Assembly (NCBI GenBank): GCA_014239355.1
Contig: JAAZYZ010000068.1
Coordinates: forward strand, 1-23,785
Origin: Fidelibacterota bacterium
GTDB lineage: Bacteria; Marinisomatota; Marinisomatia; SCGC-AAA003-L08; TMED6
Reading direction: 5' to 3'
DNA: 23,785 nucleotides
The position numbers and the translations under genes are program-made. Positions 1 through 9,000 of this stretch are shown one piece after another; position 1 is the first letter of the stretch, and each line of letters opens with the position of its first letter. Below the pieces are notes generated by a model. That model was not told the DNA's origin, ran no database searches, and was given only the letters and a program-made list of their open reading frames with translations.

Positions 1-723
1 AAAAGTTAATAATGTTACAATATCAGTAACATCTACAATACCATCTTGATTAATATCAGGTATGCATTCTCCAGAAATATTATTACCTAATATGTATTGA
101 ATAATAAAAATTGCATCTACAATATTAATTACTCCATCATAATTAATATCTCCATATGAAACGCCACTACATGGGTCTGGATCTGGAATGTTCTCAATTA
201 GTTCTGGAATAATATCATCCAATGCAAATATACTAGGATTCTTATCATAAACCATCATTTCATGATTTAAAAGTGCGCTACTAGGGAATGCTCCACCAGA
301 TTGGAATAACCCCCAAATTGAAGAATTAGTATCTGAAATAATTTGCGATGATCCTCCATCTGGCATTTGTCCCCATTCACGACAAGTATACGGTTGGTTT
401 GGATCAGAAAATGCAATCAAAAATTTTACATTATCATAATCCTCAAACATTTGGTGCACTTGGCCACCCTGACCATTATGCTTACTATAACAAGGTCCTC
501 ACCATGAAGCTGCCATTTCAATATAAACTATATTATAATGGCCACCATTTAATTGTCCATTCCAATCAGCAAGCTTCCAAGGGTCTCCATCTACATATCC
601 ATTGCCAGCATAGCAGGTTTCTTTAGTAATATTTTGATGATCTTCATTTACATACTCTCCTTCCTCATATGGAATTGAAAAAATGCTACTAAATAAAAAA
701 ATAAAAGTTAATAAATAATACAT
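1..723 (-). CDS. Secreted thioredoxin-like selenoprotein (WUGPC active site) with dockerin-like tail, 3' end cut by window edge
   Basis: Reading from ATG at 723 gives 241 codons in one frame to the window edge, with a single in-frame UGA at 501-499 (codon 75). Residues 1-17 look like a signal peptide (hydrophobic LLTFIFLFSSIFS). Residues 66-78 end in Ala-Ser-Trp-UGA-Gly-Pro-Cys, which aligns with the thioredoxin/TlpA motif WCGPC, so UGA sits where the first catalytic Cys belongs; Cys78 would be the resolving residue. After the UGA the thioredoxin fold continues, with a strand at 99-105 (VKFLIAF) and a Phe-Pro at 146-147 in the cis-Pro loop position. From 185 on there are two EF-hand-like repeats (DINYDGVINIVD and DINQDGIVDVTD), as in dockerin-type domains. 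Inferred role: extracytoplasmic thiol/selenol redox enzyme, possibly anchored or stabilised through a Ca2+-binding tail. It follows the SDR gene by 21 bases and is probably co-transcribed. Alternatives are a recent Cys-to-stop mutation or a sequencing error; the intact downstream frame and hairpin argue against decay. Confidence 0.82.
456..501 (-). promoter_or_regulatory. Candidate bacterial SECIS element directly after the in-frame UGA
   Basis: Minus-strand RNA after the UGA (501-499) can fold into a hairpin from 481 to 456. The lower stem is GCAU/GUGC, followed by a small AA/A internal loop. The upper stem is UGGUC/GGCCA (475-471 with 465-461, one G-U pair), and the apical loop is AGGGU (470-466). 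From the UGA to the loop is 28 nucleotides. The published bacterial SECIS model asks for roughly 16-37 nucleotides to the loop, an upper stem of at least four pairs and a G among the first two loop bases. All three hold here. Folding was done by eye, without an energy calculation. Confidence 0.6.
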
Positions 724-729
724 GTGTTT

Positions 730-736
730 CTCCCTT
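730..736 (-). promoter_or_regulatory. Shine-Dalgarno site of the selenoprotein gene
   Basis: AAGGGAG lies six bases upstream of the ATG at 723. It is one of the clearer ribosome binding sites in this window, where most starts have none visible. It supports this start, which also places the hydrophobic signal peptide at the very N-terminus. Confidence 0.7.
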
Positions 737-744
737 ATATAAAT

Positions 745-1509
745 CTACCCTATAATATCTTCACCGCCATCAATACGTAGCACATTTCCTGTCATCCAAG
801 AATTAGAACTTTGAGATAGCAAAGTGATATAATCAGCAATATCTTCAGGTGTGGTTAATCGGCCAGATGGGTTATGCTTGTTTGCATATTCAATCATCTG
901 TTCATTCCCAGGAATTTTTCGTAAAGCAGGCGTATCTGTTACACCAGCCTGTACAGCATTTACTGCAACACCTTCACTGGCAAGTTCGATAGCTAATTGT
1001 CTAGAAGCTGATTCAAGCGTAGCTTTTGCCATTGAAACTGCCCCATAAGAAGGCCATTGCCTATGGCCACCAGAACTAGTCATAGAAAAAATTTGAGACC
1101 CTTTTTTAAATAAATCAGCATTATATAAATCTTGGGCCCAATAGACTAATGAGCTGCCCATAACATTAATAGTCATATCAATATTTTTAGAATCTAAAGT
1201 AGGTTCGTTATTTTTAGATAACATTGGTTTTAAAGTTCCAAATGCTATTGAATGAATAAAGGTTTTGACTTTCCCTAACTCTTTTAAATTATTAATTGCT
1301 TCATTGCGCTTATCATCATTCATAGCATTCATTTTATGAAATTTTACTTCCACATTTTGTGATTTAATATAAGTTTCTAACTCATCTATCACTGATTGAG
1401 GCTTCCGTAAATAAATCCCATATATATTCATACCAGATTCTGCTAATTTTTTTGCACAAGCTGCGCCAATGCCACTAGAAGCTCCTAATATTAACGCCCA
1501 ATTTTTCAT
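745..1509 (-). CDS. SDR-family oxidoreductase, FabL/FabI-like enoyl-[ACP] reductase
   Basis: This 254-residue protein is a short-chain dehydrogenase/reductase. The dinucleotide-binding loop GASSGIG is at 9-15. HSIAFG at 86-91 matches the loop seen in enoyl-ACP reductases. The catalytic pair is Tyr155 and Lys162 with six residues between them, the FabI/FabL spacing rather than the YxxxK of classical SDRs. The region NAVQAGVTDTPAL and the C-terminal IDGGE resemble FabL (enoyl-ACP reductase III). Expected role: NAD(P)H-dependent reduction of trans-2-enoyl-ACP in fatty-acid elongation, in the cytoplasm. The start at 1509 has AAGGGA seven bases upstream. The selenoprotein gene begins 21 bases after its stop. 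The SDR family is certain; the enoyl reductase assignment is likely, and another SDR substrate is possible. Confidence 0.85.
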   Translation of the reverse strand: MKNWALILGASSGIGAACAKKLAESGMNIYGIYLRKPQSVIDELETYIKSQNVEVKFHKMNAMNDDKRNEAINNLKELGKVKTFIHSIAFGTLKPMLSKNNEPTLDSKNIDMTINVMGSSLVYWAQDLYNADLFKKGSQIFSMTSSGGHRQWPSYGAVSMAKATLESASRQLAIELASEGVAVNAVQAGVTDTPALRKIPGNEQMIEYANKHNPSGRLTTPEDIADYITLLSQSSNSWMTGNVLRIDGGEDIIG

Positions 1510-1604
1510 TCTATAATCCCTTAATGACCTAAACTAAAATTATAATAATTAAATAGTAATTCCAAAATAATTACAAATAATAATCTTATGTTGTAATTTA
1601 TAGT
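1510..1604. promoter_or_regulatory. Divergent intergenic region between the SDR gene and ychF
   Basis: These 95 very AT-rich bases separate two divergently transcribed genes, so both promoters must lie here or just inside. The SDR side has a clear Shine-Dalgarno at 1522-1517. The ychF side has none. I could not pick out a convincing -35/-10 pair against the AT background. Confidence 0.4.
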
Positions 1605-2696
1605 ATGTCATTACGCATAGGAATAGTAGGATTACCAAATGTAGGCAAGTCAACTTTGTTTAATGCGCTTACTAAATCTGGAATTGAAGCAGAAAATTAT
1701 CCCTTCTGTACCATTGATCCAAATATTGGAATTGTAGAAGTTCCAGATAGCCGGTTAATACAAATAGATTCGCTAATTAATTCAAAAAAAATTATTAAAA
1801 CAGCGATTGAATTTGTAGATATTGCAGGATTAGTAAAAGGGGCAAGCCAGGGAGAAGGATTAGGAAATAAATTTCTATCAAATATTAGGAATGTAGATGC
1901 TATTATTCATGTAGTGAGGTGTTATGAAAATGAAAATGTAACTCACGTTGAAGGATCTATTGACCCAAAACGAGATATTGAAATTATCGAAACAGAATTA
2001 ATTTTGAAAGATATTGAAACCGTTACAAAGCGTCTTGAAAAAATTAAAAGAGATGTTAAGGCGGGAAGAAAGTTAGAAGAAAATAAATTATTAGAAAAAT
2101 TACTATCTCATCTAAATAATGGGCATAATTTAAATCAATTAGATCTCGCAGAAGATTTAATGAAAGAATTAAACCTCTTAACAGATAAACCAATATTGTT
2201 TGTAGTTAATGTAAGTGAAGATGATATTATGCAAAGAACACCAACAGAACAATTAATTACATTAAGTGACTATTTAAAAGAACGAAATGAAAGCTATATA
2301 AATATCTGTAGCTCATTAGAACAAGAAATTTCAAATCTAGATGATGATGAACAAAAAGAATATTTAAAAGAATTTGGAGTAGAAGAACCTGTATTAAATA
2401 CATTAATCAGAAAAGCCTATAAAATGCTTTCTTTACATACATTTTTTACAGCTGGGCCTCAAGAAATAAGAGCTTGGACTATTAAATTACATGATAATGC
2501 ATATGATGCTGCAGGTAAAATTCATACTGATTTCCAAAAAGGTTTTATTAAAGCAGAAGTATATCATTTTTCTGATTTAATAAAATATAAAAATGAATTA
2601 GCCGTGAAAGAAGCTGGTTTAATTAAACAAGAGGGAAAAGAGTATATTGTCAAAGATGGAGATATTATGCTATTTAAATTTAATGTAACTAGTTAA
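1605..2696 (+). CDS. ychF: Ribosome-binding ATPase/GTPase YchF (OLA1 family)
   Basis: The protein has 363 residues, the usual length for YchF. The P-loop GLPNVGKS is at 9-16 and the switch II region DIAGLVKGA starts at 72. NVSE at 202-205 replaces the NKxD specificity motif of true GTPases, a change that explains why this family prefers ATP. Residues about 125-170 form the charged coiled-coil insertion. The C-terminal TGS-like domain follows, with FFTAGPQEIRAWTI and the conserved AAGKIHTDFQKGFI segment. YchF is a near-universal cytoplasmic translation-associated NTPase. It is the only plus-strand gene between the left edge and 21 kb, and its last eight bases overlap the end of the convergent rhomboid gene. 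No Shine-Dalgarno is visible before the ATG, but the N-terminus matches the family exactly. Confidence 0.97.
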   Translation: MSLRIGIVGLPNVGKSTLFNALTKSGIEAENYPFCTIDPNIGIVEVPDSRLIQIDSLINSKKIIKTAIEFVDIAGLVKGASQGEGLGNKFLSNIRNVDAIIHVVRCYENENVTHVEGSIDPKRDIEIIETELILKDIETVTKRLEKIKRDVKAGRKLEENKLLEKLLSHLNNGHNLNQLDLAEDLMKELNLLTDKPILFVVNVSEDDIMQRTPTEQLITLSDYLKERNESYINICSSLEQEISNLDDDEQKEYLKEFGVEEPVLNTLIRKAYKMLSLHTFFTAGPQEIRAWTIKLHDNAYDAAGKIHTDFQKGFIKAEVYHFSDLIKYKNELAVKEAGLIKQEGKEYIVKDGDIMLFKFNVTS

Positions 2697-3471
2697 TGTG
2701 GTAATCTTGATTACGTTTTTTACTTTCCTTAAATAAAATAGATTTTTCTTGTTCTGACAACCCATCCCATCCTTTAATTTTTAATTTATCTAAAATAGTA
2801 TCTACATTATTAACATCAATATCTTCATTCAGATTAGAAACTTTACGAACTTTAATAAAAGGGATATTTTGTAAAAAATAATGACCAAACTTTAAATACA
2901 CAAAGCCAATCAACATCCCGCCTAAATGCCCTACATGGCTAATATTATCTACTGGGTTTCTAGCTAATTCTTGTGATATTTCCATAAATATTAAAATTAA
3001 AATAGCATACTTCGCTTTCATGGGTATAAACCATAAAAATAATATTTGATTTGGATAGATATAACCATAAGCAAATAAAATAGCCATTATGGCTCCACTT
3101 GCACCAATAGTAACAGCATCACTAAAAATATAAATTAGTACTCCAGCGCCTATTCCAGTAATAAAATAATAACTGATAAACTTAAGAGGCCCCCATATAA
3201 TTTCTAATCGTTTTCCAAACATCCATAATAAAAACATATTAAAAAATAAGTGAGTTAATCCTCCATGTAAAAACATATAAGTGATTGGTTGCCAAATGTA
3301 AAATTGTGTATTAGAAATACCAAACAATTGATGTACTGACCATTGATTTCTAGTAATTAAATAAACAAAAATATTAATAATAATTAAGAGAAAAACTGGA
3401 CTGAAACTAAATTTATTTTTAAACCCATAAAAATCATTTTTAAAACCTTGACTCTGATATTGATAGCGCAT
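2689..3471 (-). CDS. Rhomboid-family intramembrane serine protease
   Basis: This 260-residue protein has about six hydrophobic segments between residues 24 and 200. Family marks are HLFFN at 74-78 in the second helix, the catalytic serine in GASGA (Ser125) and the catalytic histidine in HLGGMLIG (His182). Together they give the Ser-His dyad of a probably active protease that cleaves transmembrane segments in the inner membrane. After the last helix, residues about 215-260 form a charged cytoplasmic tail with the pattern ILDKLKIKGWDGLSEQEK. A similar tail is common on rhomboids of Bacteroidota-type bacteria. The ATG overlaps the upstream aminopeptidase stop as TAATG, implying coupled translation. 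It is the last gene of the long minus-strand block and converges on ychF with an 8-base overlap. Confidence 0.93.
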   Translation of the reverse strand: MRYQYQSQGFKNDFYGFKNKFSFSPVFLLIIINIFVYLITRNQWSVHQLFGISNTQFYIWQPITYMFLHGGLTHLFFNMFLLWMFGKRLEIIWGPLKFISYYFITGIGAGVLIYIFSDAVTIGASGAIMAILFAYGYIYPNQILFLWFIPMKAKYAILILIFMEISQELARNPVDNISHVGHLGGMLIGFVYLKFGHYFLQNIPFIKVRKVSNLNEDIDVNNVDTILDKLKIKGWDGLSEQEKSILFKESKKRNQDYHIN

Positions 3472-4553
3472 TACACCACAATTAATTCTTTGGTCGATTT
3501 ATTCATGGGAATACAATTATCCTTCTGAATTAAACAATCATCTTCAATGCGAACCCCTCCCCAATCAGGTATATAAATGCCAGGCTCTATAGTAATTACA
3601 TGGTTTTCCTTCAATAAACTTTCATTATTTTTATGAATACGTGGTAAAGTATGTACTTCTAATCCAATACCATGACCGGTTGAGTGAGTAAAAAAATCCC
3701 CATAATTTTTATTTTCAATAATACTTCGACAAGCAAAATCTACATCACAACATGGAACTCCTGCTTTAGCTTTCGCAATACCATTTAAATTAGATTCTAA
3801 AACAATATCATATATTTCATTATGTTTGGAAGTGGGTTTCCCTACTACAAGTGTTCTAGTCATATCTGCATGATATCCATTATATAGAGCTCCAAAATCC
3901 ATTACAATAAAATCACCTTTTATAAACTTTCTATCTGTAGGTCGTGCATGCGGTAATGCAGATCTAGGACCACCTGCAATAATTGATTCATAACTATCCC
4001 CTTCAGCACCATTCATTTTAAATAAATAAGAGATACGAGTAGCAATATAATTTTCTGTCACGCCCTCTTTAATTTCTGGAATAATTTTAGTAAATACTTC
4101 ATCTGTAATCTCAATAGCTGTTTTTAATGAATCAATCTCTGTAGAGTCTTTAACTGATGCAAGATTTTCAACTATAGAATCTGTTGGCACCCAATTAATA
4201 TTCGGTAATTGTTTAGATAGAGCTTCATAATAAGAAAATGACATGTGCTGTGATTCAAATCCAATATTTAAATCATGAGAATCAAATATTTTTTGTTCTT
4301 TAATAGCCTCAAAATATCCTGAAGTGATAATTGTGATTTTAGAATCATGAATTTGTTCTTGTGATTGTTGTATATATCGACCATCAGTAAAGAAAAAAGA
4401 TTCATCTTTATATATAATTAATAATCCTGCTGATCCTGTAAAACCAGTTAAATATCTAATATTAGTAAGGTTTGTAATATAAAATCCATCATATCCAGAA
4501 ATCTCAATTGAGGCATATAATTTATTTAATCGATTTATAAAAATAGAACTCAT
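3471..4553 (-). CDS. Aminopeptidase P family (M24B) Xaa-Pro peptidase
   Basis: The protein has 360 residues. The N-terminal half (about 1-130) is the creatinase-type domain, with the NIRYLTGFTGSAG start typical of this group and FFTDGRY. The C-terminal half is the pita-bread metallopeptidase fold. The five expected metal ligands are all visible: Asp219, Asp230 (GYHADMTRT), His294 (GHGIGLEVH), Glu323 (IEPGIY) and Glu337 (VRIEDD). It should remove N-terminal residues followed by proline, using two Mn2+ or similar ions in the cytoplasm. Its ATG overlaps the TPR gene stop as ATGA, and its stop overlaps the rhomboid start as TAATG. Family and likely activity are secure; PepP versus PepQ substrate preference cannot be settled by eye. 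Confidence 0.94.
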   Translation of the reverse strand: MSSIFINRLNKLYASIEISGYDGFYITNLTNIRYLTGFTGSAGLLIIYKDESFFFTDGRYIQQSQEQIHDSKITIITSGYFEAIKEQKIFDSHDLNIGFESQHMSFSYYEALSKQLPNINWVPTDSIVENLASVKDSTEIDSLKTAIEITDEVFTKIIPEIKEGVTENYIATRISYLFKMNGAEGDSYESIIAGGPRSALPHARPTDRKFIKGDFIVMDFGALYNGYHADMTRTLVVGKPTSKHNEIYDIVLESNLNGIAKAKAGVPCCDVDFACRSIIENKNYGDFFTHSTGHGIGLEVHTLPRIHKNNESLLKENHVITIEPGIYIPDWGGVRIEDDCLIQKDNCIPMNKSTKELIVV

Positions 4554-5167
4554 TTTCTAATTAATTGATTAATCTCATCAATTTCTTTTTTATAAAATTT
4601 AGACTCTATTTTTTTAGTTGCATTCAAATCATTTAATACACTAATGGCTTGTTGATAATACTTTTGTTGTTTTAAAACTTCATAAAAAGTAAGCGAAATA
4701 ATATTGTCATTGATTCTGAATGTTTCTAGATGACTATCTTTAGGGTTAGTATTTAAATTATCTTGGTTATTGTTAAGCCACTGATGTGCAAAAATATCAT
4801 CAGGAGTATTAGTTAATAAAAAATCAATAATTTTTTTTGTTTCTTGTTTACTACGATTCAAAGAATCGCGCACTTCTATTAATAATTTAGTTGCTTTCAT
4901 TAAAGTTGGTTCTAATTGATAAATATGTTTTAAAATACGTTCTGATTTAATAGAATGGCCTTCTATTAATTCAATTTTTGCTAAAATATATTGAGCTTCT
5001 AAATTATTAGATTGATGTTTTAAACCAATTTCACAAACTTGACGAGCACGATTAAAATCATTTTCATAAAAATATATATCTGCTAATAATGGAAAGGTAG
5101 GATTTGAAAAATCTTCAGCAAATTTATGCTCTAATTGTTCTTTACTATATTCTAAATTGGAAGTCAT
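4550..5167 (-). CDS. TPR-repeat protein of unknown role
   Basis: This 205-residue protein has no signal peptide. Residues about 24-95 contain helix pairs with TPR-like spacing: PTFPLLADIYFYENDFNRAR, then NNLEAQYILAKIELIEG, then a third pair ending LEPT. The second half is helical, charged and carries no recognisable motif. TPR proteins act as protein-binding scaffolds, so a partner rather than a reaction is expected, but none is evident. It starts at a TAATG junction with the B12-binding subunit and ends in an ATGA overlap with the aminopeptidase. It is therefore likely translated with them; shared expression does not establish a shared function. Confidence 0.8.
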   Translation of the reverse strand: MTSNLEYSKEQLEHKFAEDFSNPTFPLLADIYFYENDFNRARQVCEIGLKHQSNNLEAQYILAKIELIEGHSIKSERILKHIYQLEPTLMKATKLLIEVRDSLNRSKQETKKIIDFLLTNTPDDIFAHQWLNNNQDNLNTNPKDSHLETFRINDNIISLTFYEVLKQQKYYQQAISVLNDLNATKKIESKFYKKEIDEINQLIRK

Positions 5168-5571
5168 TATGTTTTGTTTTCAGAAACCCAATTTTCAATA
5201 TATTGCTTAGATTCTTCAATTGAAGTTCCAGGAGTAAATAGCTTACCTACACCTAATTCTCCTAATTTTTGAATATCTTCTTCAGGGATAATTCCTCCAC
5301 CAGTTACCAATATGTCATCTACGCCTTCTTCTTTTAATAGCTCCAAAACTTTTGTGAAAATGGTCATATGTGCTCCACTTAATATAGATAATGCAATGAC
5401 ATCAGCATCTTCTTGAATTGCAGCATTCACAATCATAGAAGGGCTTTGTCTCAAACCTAAATAAATAACTTCCATACCAGAATCACGAAATGCTTTAGCA
5501 AGTATTTTAATACCTCTATCATGGCCATCTAATCCTGGCTTCGCCATTACTATTCTAATTCGTTTTTTCAT
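5167..5571 (-). CDS. Stand-alone cobalamin-binding subunit, methylmalonyl-CoA mutase C-terminal type
   Basis: The protein has 134 residues, the length of a single B12-binding domain of the methylmalonyl-CoA mutase family. The signature DGHDRG at 15-20 supplies the histidine that coordinates cobalt in base-off, His-on binding. SILSG and [10 protein letters not shown] match the later loops around the nucleotide tail of B12. The opening [13 protein letters not shown] is characteristic of the mutase small chain. It would pair with a separate catalytic TIM-barrel subunit to interconvert methylmalonyl-CoA and succinyl-CoA, or act in a related acyl-CoA mutase. No such subunit is in this window. Its ATG overlaps the dtd stop as ATGA, and its stop overlaps the TPR start. 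Confidence 0.9.
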   Translation of the reverse strand: MKKRIRIVMAKPGLDGHDRGIKILAKAFRDSGMEVIYLGLRQSPSMIVNAAIQEDADVIALSILSGAHMTIFTKVLELLKEEGVDDILVTGGGIIPEEDIQKLGELGVGKLFTPGTSIEESKQYIENWVSENKT

Positions 5572-6011
5572 ACATCATTTCCTAACAAAATTGTCACTGG
5601 TCCATCGTTAATAAAGTCTAATTCCATATGGGCTCCAAATCTACCTTTTTTTACATTAATCTCATAGTTTTTTAATTTTTCACAAAATAAACGATATAAA
5701 TGCTTGGAAATATCTGGTTTAGCAGCATTTATATAACTTGGCCTATTCCCTTTTTTAGTATTAGCTAATAATGTAAATTGGCTCAGAACTAATATCTCCC
5801 CTTTGATATCTAATAATGAATAATTCATTTTTTGATTATCATCATTAAAAATTCTCATATTTATGATTTTATTAACATAATAATCTAACATATGTTCTGT
5901 ATCACCTGTTTCAATACCAATGAGTACCACTATACCCTCACCAATAGATGAATAAATTTTTTTGTTTATAACCACTGATGCCTGAGATGCCCTTTGAATT
6001 ACAAACTGCAT
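5568..6011 (-). CDS. dtd: D-aminoacyl-tRNA deacylase
   Basis: From the ATG at 6011 the protein has 147 residues, the normal DTD size. The start [12 protein letters not shown] matches the family N-terminus. SQFTLLA at 77-83 and NDGPVT at 135-140, containing the Gly-cisPro pair, are the two signature loops that form the chiral active site. DTD removes D-amino acids, and misacylated glycine, from tRNA in the cytoplasm. An in-frame ATG at 6023 would add four residues and lengthen the overlap with dnaE. I prefer 6011 because it forms a TAATG junction with the dnaE stop, as at other joints in this block, and fits the family start. Confidence 0.96.
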   Translation of the reverse strand: MQFVIQRASQASVVINKKIYSSIGEGIVVLIGIETGDTEHMLDYYVNKIINMRIFNDDNQKMNYSLLDIKGEILVLSQFTLLANTKKGNRPSYINAAKPDISKHLYRLFCEKLKNYEINVKKGRFGAHMELDFINDGPVTILLGNDV

Positions 6012-9000
6012 TAAGAAATCCATACATTCTGAGTGCCCAATTTATCCTGTAATATTTTAATACACTCTGATTCATTAGAAATCAATATATTATCTGATTG
6101 AATTTTTTGAACTACCCCTTTATTATTAACAAGGTGTAATATTAAAATACACTTCCCTGGAAATTGTGTGGCAATCTCATATAATTCATTTGTAATGTTT
6201 GTATTGCTTACTAAAAAATCTATTTTAATATTTACTTTGTTTGAAAACTTTGATCTAATATTAGAAATATTATACACTTTTTTAGTAATCACTTTAAATG
6301 AGTCATCATCATCCTGTTTTGAAGGCTCTCCCTCAATATAAAGAATATTATCATTCACTAAAAAATCTTTATACTTAATATATACATCGCTAAAAGTAAA
6401 CAATTCTATAATTAAACCATTATAGCACTCTAATCTGGAAATGCACCATGGATTATTTTTTTTATCATATAATACTTTAGCATCAAAAATTCTCCCGCCC
6501 ACCTTATAATAAGATTGATTAAAAGTTTTAATATCATTCACCCCAAAATTTGTAAATACTTTAAGATCTTCAAGATGTTTTTCAAGCGGGTTCCCAGATA
6601 AATAAAAACCTAATACATCTTTTTCATAATTTAATTTTTCAGTTTCAGACCAATCATCAAGTTGAGGTAATGGTTTTTTGGTGTAAGTAGCATTTTGAAC
6701 TTCATTAGAAAATAAACTCGATTGGGATGAGCTAATCTCTTCATTGTATTTTTGCCCAAATTTTAATGCATCATTAATAATTTGATATTGTTGAGTTCTA
6801 GTCCCTTCTAATTGATCACATGCACCTGCTTTAATTAAACTTTCTAACACTTTTTTATTCATTGCTTGTGAGCCTACCTTACATAAATCAAAAATATTTT
6901 TAAAGGGGCCATTTTCATTACGATATTCTACTAATTGTTCCATGGATTTATATCCGACATTTTTAATGCCAGCTAATCCATAAGAAATATTAGTACCATC
7001 TATGGCTATAAATTCTGTATTTGAAGTATTAACATCAGGTGGTAAAATATTAATTTTTAATAATTTTGTGTTTCGTAATAATTTAATAATGCTATCTGTA
7101 TTTAATAAATCAGAGGACAAATTAGATGCCATAAATTCTGAAGGATAATGAGTTTTAAGCCATGCGGTTTGATATGCAATTACTGAATATGCGGCAGAGT
7201 GGCTCTTATTAAATCCGTATTCGGCGAACTTAGCTAATAAATCAAATATTTCAATTGCTAAATCTTGAGATAACCCTTTATTTTCAGCTCCTTTTATAAA
7301 ATCAATTTTAAAAGTAGCCATTAAATCTTTCTTCTTTTTCCCCATAGCTTTTCTCATTTCATCTGATTGTGCAAGAGTAAATCCGCCAATTACTGAACCA
7401 ATTTGCATTACTTGTTCTTGATAAACGATGATTCCATAGGTTTCTTTTAAAATAGGTTCTAAATCAGAATGTAAATATTCAATGCTTTTATTATTATTTT
7501 TTCTATCAATGAATTCAGGGATGTTAGCCATAGGTCCTGGCCTATATAATGAGTTCATCGCAATTAAGTCTTCTATACAAGAGGGATTCAATTTCTTTAA
7601 ATAATCACGCATTCCACGAGATTCAAATTGGAAAATACCAACAGTATTCCCACAAGCAAATAATTTATATACTTCCTGATCATATAAATCAATAGTATTA
7701 ATATTAATCACAGCAGAATGGTTTTTATGAATCATTTGAATTGTTTTATTAATAACAGTTAAATTTCTCAAACCTAGAAAATCCATTTTTAAAAGACCCA
7801 TTTCCTCTAATGAGTTCATTTCAATTTGTGTAGTAATATCATTGGTAGAAGGATTCTTAAATAAAGGAACATATTGCATCAATGGCCCAGGTGCAATTAC
7901 AATACCTGCTGCATGTGTAGAAGCATGCCTATGGAGCCCTTCTAATTTTTTTGAATGTTTTATTAGTTGATTACAAGCACTATCTTGCTTAATCAATTTA
8001 GCTAAATCTTTATTTATTTTTTGGGCTTTATCAATCGTCATTTTTAAATCATCAGGAATCATTTTGGCAATTTTATCTACTTCTGTATAGCTCATTCCTA
8101 ATACTCTTCCTACATCACGAATTACTGATTTTGCTTTCATGCTACCAAAAGTAATAATTTGAGCAACTGATTTTTCACCATATGTTTTTTTAATATAATT
8201 AATTACTCTTTCTCGTCCCTCAACACAAAAATCAATATCAATATCAGGCATAGATATACGGTCTGGATTTAAAAAACGTTCAAAAATTAAATTATATTGT
8301 AATGGATCTAAATTAGTAATTCCTGTTAAGTAGGAAACTAAAGAACCAACTGCTGAACCTCTTCCTGGGCCAACTGGAATGTCATTATCTTTAGCATATT
8401 TAACAAAGTCTTGTGTAATTAAAAAATAACTAGCAAAACCCATTTTTGCAATAATGTCTAATTCATATTTTAATCTTTTAGTAATAACATTATCTTTCTT
8501 ATCATATTTATTTAATATAGCATTATTACATAATTCATATAAATATTCATCAGCATTTGATGATTGAGATTCTTTTGGAATTTCAAATGGAGGTAAAAAT
8601 AATTCTCCCATTTTTATGTCTACATTACATTCAGAGGCGATTTTAATAGAATTTTCAAGTGCTTCAGGGTAGTCTTCTGCAAACAAATCATACATTTGAT
8701 CTGGTGATTTAATATAATATTCATTAGAAAGTGTAGCTGGACGGTTTGGGTCATTAATATTATGTCCAGATCCAATACATCGTATTATATCACATGATTC
8801 TGCATCTTCTTCAAATGTATAATATGTATCATTTGTTGCGACTAAAGGAATAGACAATTCTTTTGATAAACGATTTAATATGGTATGGGATTCAAGCTCA
8901 GCCTGAATACCATGATTTTGAATTTCTAAATAAAAATCTTGATTAAAAATTTGTTGGTAGGCTAATGCTTTTTTGTGCGCATTTTTATAATCGCCAATAG

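Noticed and set aside
499..501. UGA read as Trp or Gly through an altered genetic code
   Set aside because: UGA ends several neighbouring genes at compact ATGA overlaps, UGG is used for Trp, and the position calls for Cys/Sec rather than Trp or Gly.
348..626. A 92-codon plus-strand open frame
   Set aside because: It lies wholly antisense to the selenoprotein gene, has no family resemblance and no ribosome binding site.
499..723. A complete 74-residue secreted protein ending at the UGA
   Set aside because: It would stop inside a WCGPC motif, while the same frame continues with clear thioredoxin and dockerin-like sequence to the window edge.
1..723. Decaying pseudogene with a nonsense mutation
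   Set aside because: No frameshift or second stop is present in 241 codons, and a hairpin of the expected type follows the UGA. A very recent mutation cannot be fully excluded.
6012..6023. Longer N-terminus for dtd
   Set aside because: The added residues MDFL are not part of the family, and the ATG at 6011 forms the same TAATG junction seen at other joints.
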